Assembly: GCA_030141605.1 (NCBI GenBank)
Contig: JAQGDQ010001174.1
Span: 1-57,471 of the forward strand
Direction of reading: 5' to 3'
Origin: Tubiluchus corallicola
Lineage: Eukaryota; Priapulida; Priapulimorpha; Priapulimorphida; Tubiluchidae
Length of the DNA: 57,471 nucleotides
Shown here one piece after another: positions 57,347 to 57,471 of the stretch. Position numbers and translations under genes: made by a program. The number at the start of each line of letters is the position of its first letter. Position 1 is the first letter of the stretch. Under the pieces are notes generated by a model. The model was given only the letters and a program-made list of their open reading frames with translations, was not told where the DNA came from and ran no database searches.

Positions 57347-57471
57347 GTGAGACGATTCTTTGATAATTCTCTGTTTATTATCAATTACTAGAATTTTTTA
57401 TGCTAAAAAAGGACAGTTTTTGGGCATCAACTGTTTGAGCAAGTATAAAGCTTTCTAATTTTGCTAAAATT

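Overview
The window is almost entirely one very large animal gene on the + strand: a spectraplakin of the DST (BPAG1) / MACF1 / Drosophila shot / C. elegans vab-10 family. I traced 53 coding exons from 5182 to 57346. Every one of the 52 introns is GT-AG, and all codon phases join into one open frame of about 4,542 codons. The gene runs off the right edge. Its start codon was not found. The sequence is AT-rich, with short exons (about 60-270 bp) and introns of about 0.1-2.7 kb. Fragments of non-LTR retrotransposons, a solo-LTR-like element, TA-flanked MITEs and microsatellites lie in the introns. This fits an invertebrate metazoan; I cannot name the phylum from the sequence alone.

Layout: 1-5181 has no recognised exon (5' flank or a first intron). 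5182-11148 encodes a tandem CH1-CH2 actin-binding domain. 11269-29855 encodes the plakin domain (a chain of spectrin-like repeats) with an SH3 fold at about residues 904-960. 30394-30496 is a linker exon. 33163-38546 is a single 5.4-kb exon carrying about 49 plakin (plectin) repeat helical units. 38694 to the right edge encodes the start of the spectrin-repeat rod. The usual C-terminal EF-hands, GAR domain and EB1-binding tail would lie beyond the window.

The protein is expected to crosslink F-actin (CH1-CH2) to junctional or intermediate-filament-type partners (plakin domain and plakin repeats) and, through the unseen C-terminus, to microtubules. Exon phases show that the linker exon and the giant exon can only be skipped together if the frame is to be kept. 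Intron retention after the giant exon gives an in-frame stop followed by AATAAA, a possible short plakin-type isoform.

The most unusual non-coding structures are: a perfect 133-bp inverted repeat flanking exon 50; a 358-bp solo-LTR-like element in antisense orientation, carrying two perfect three-unit heat-shock elements next to a TATA box; a pogo-like nonautonomous transposon with five 12-bp iterons; and at least two other TA-flanked MITEs.
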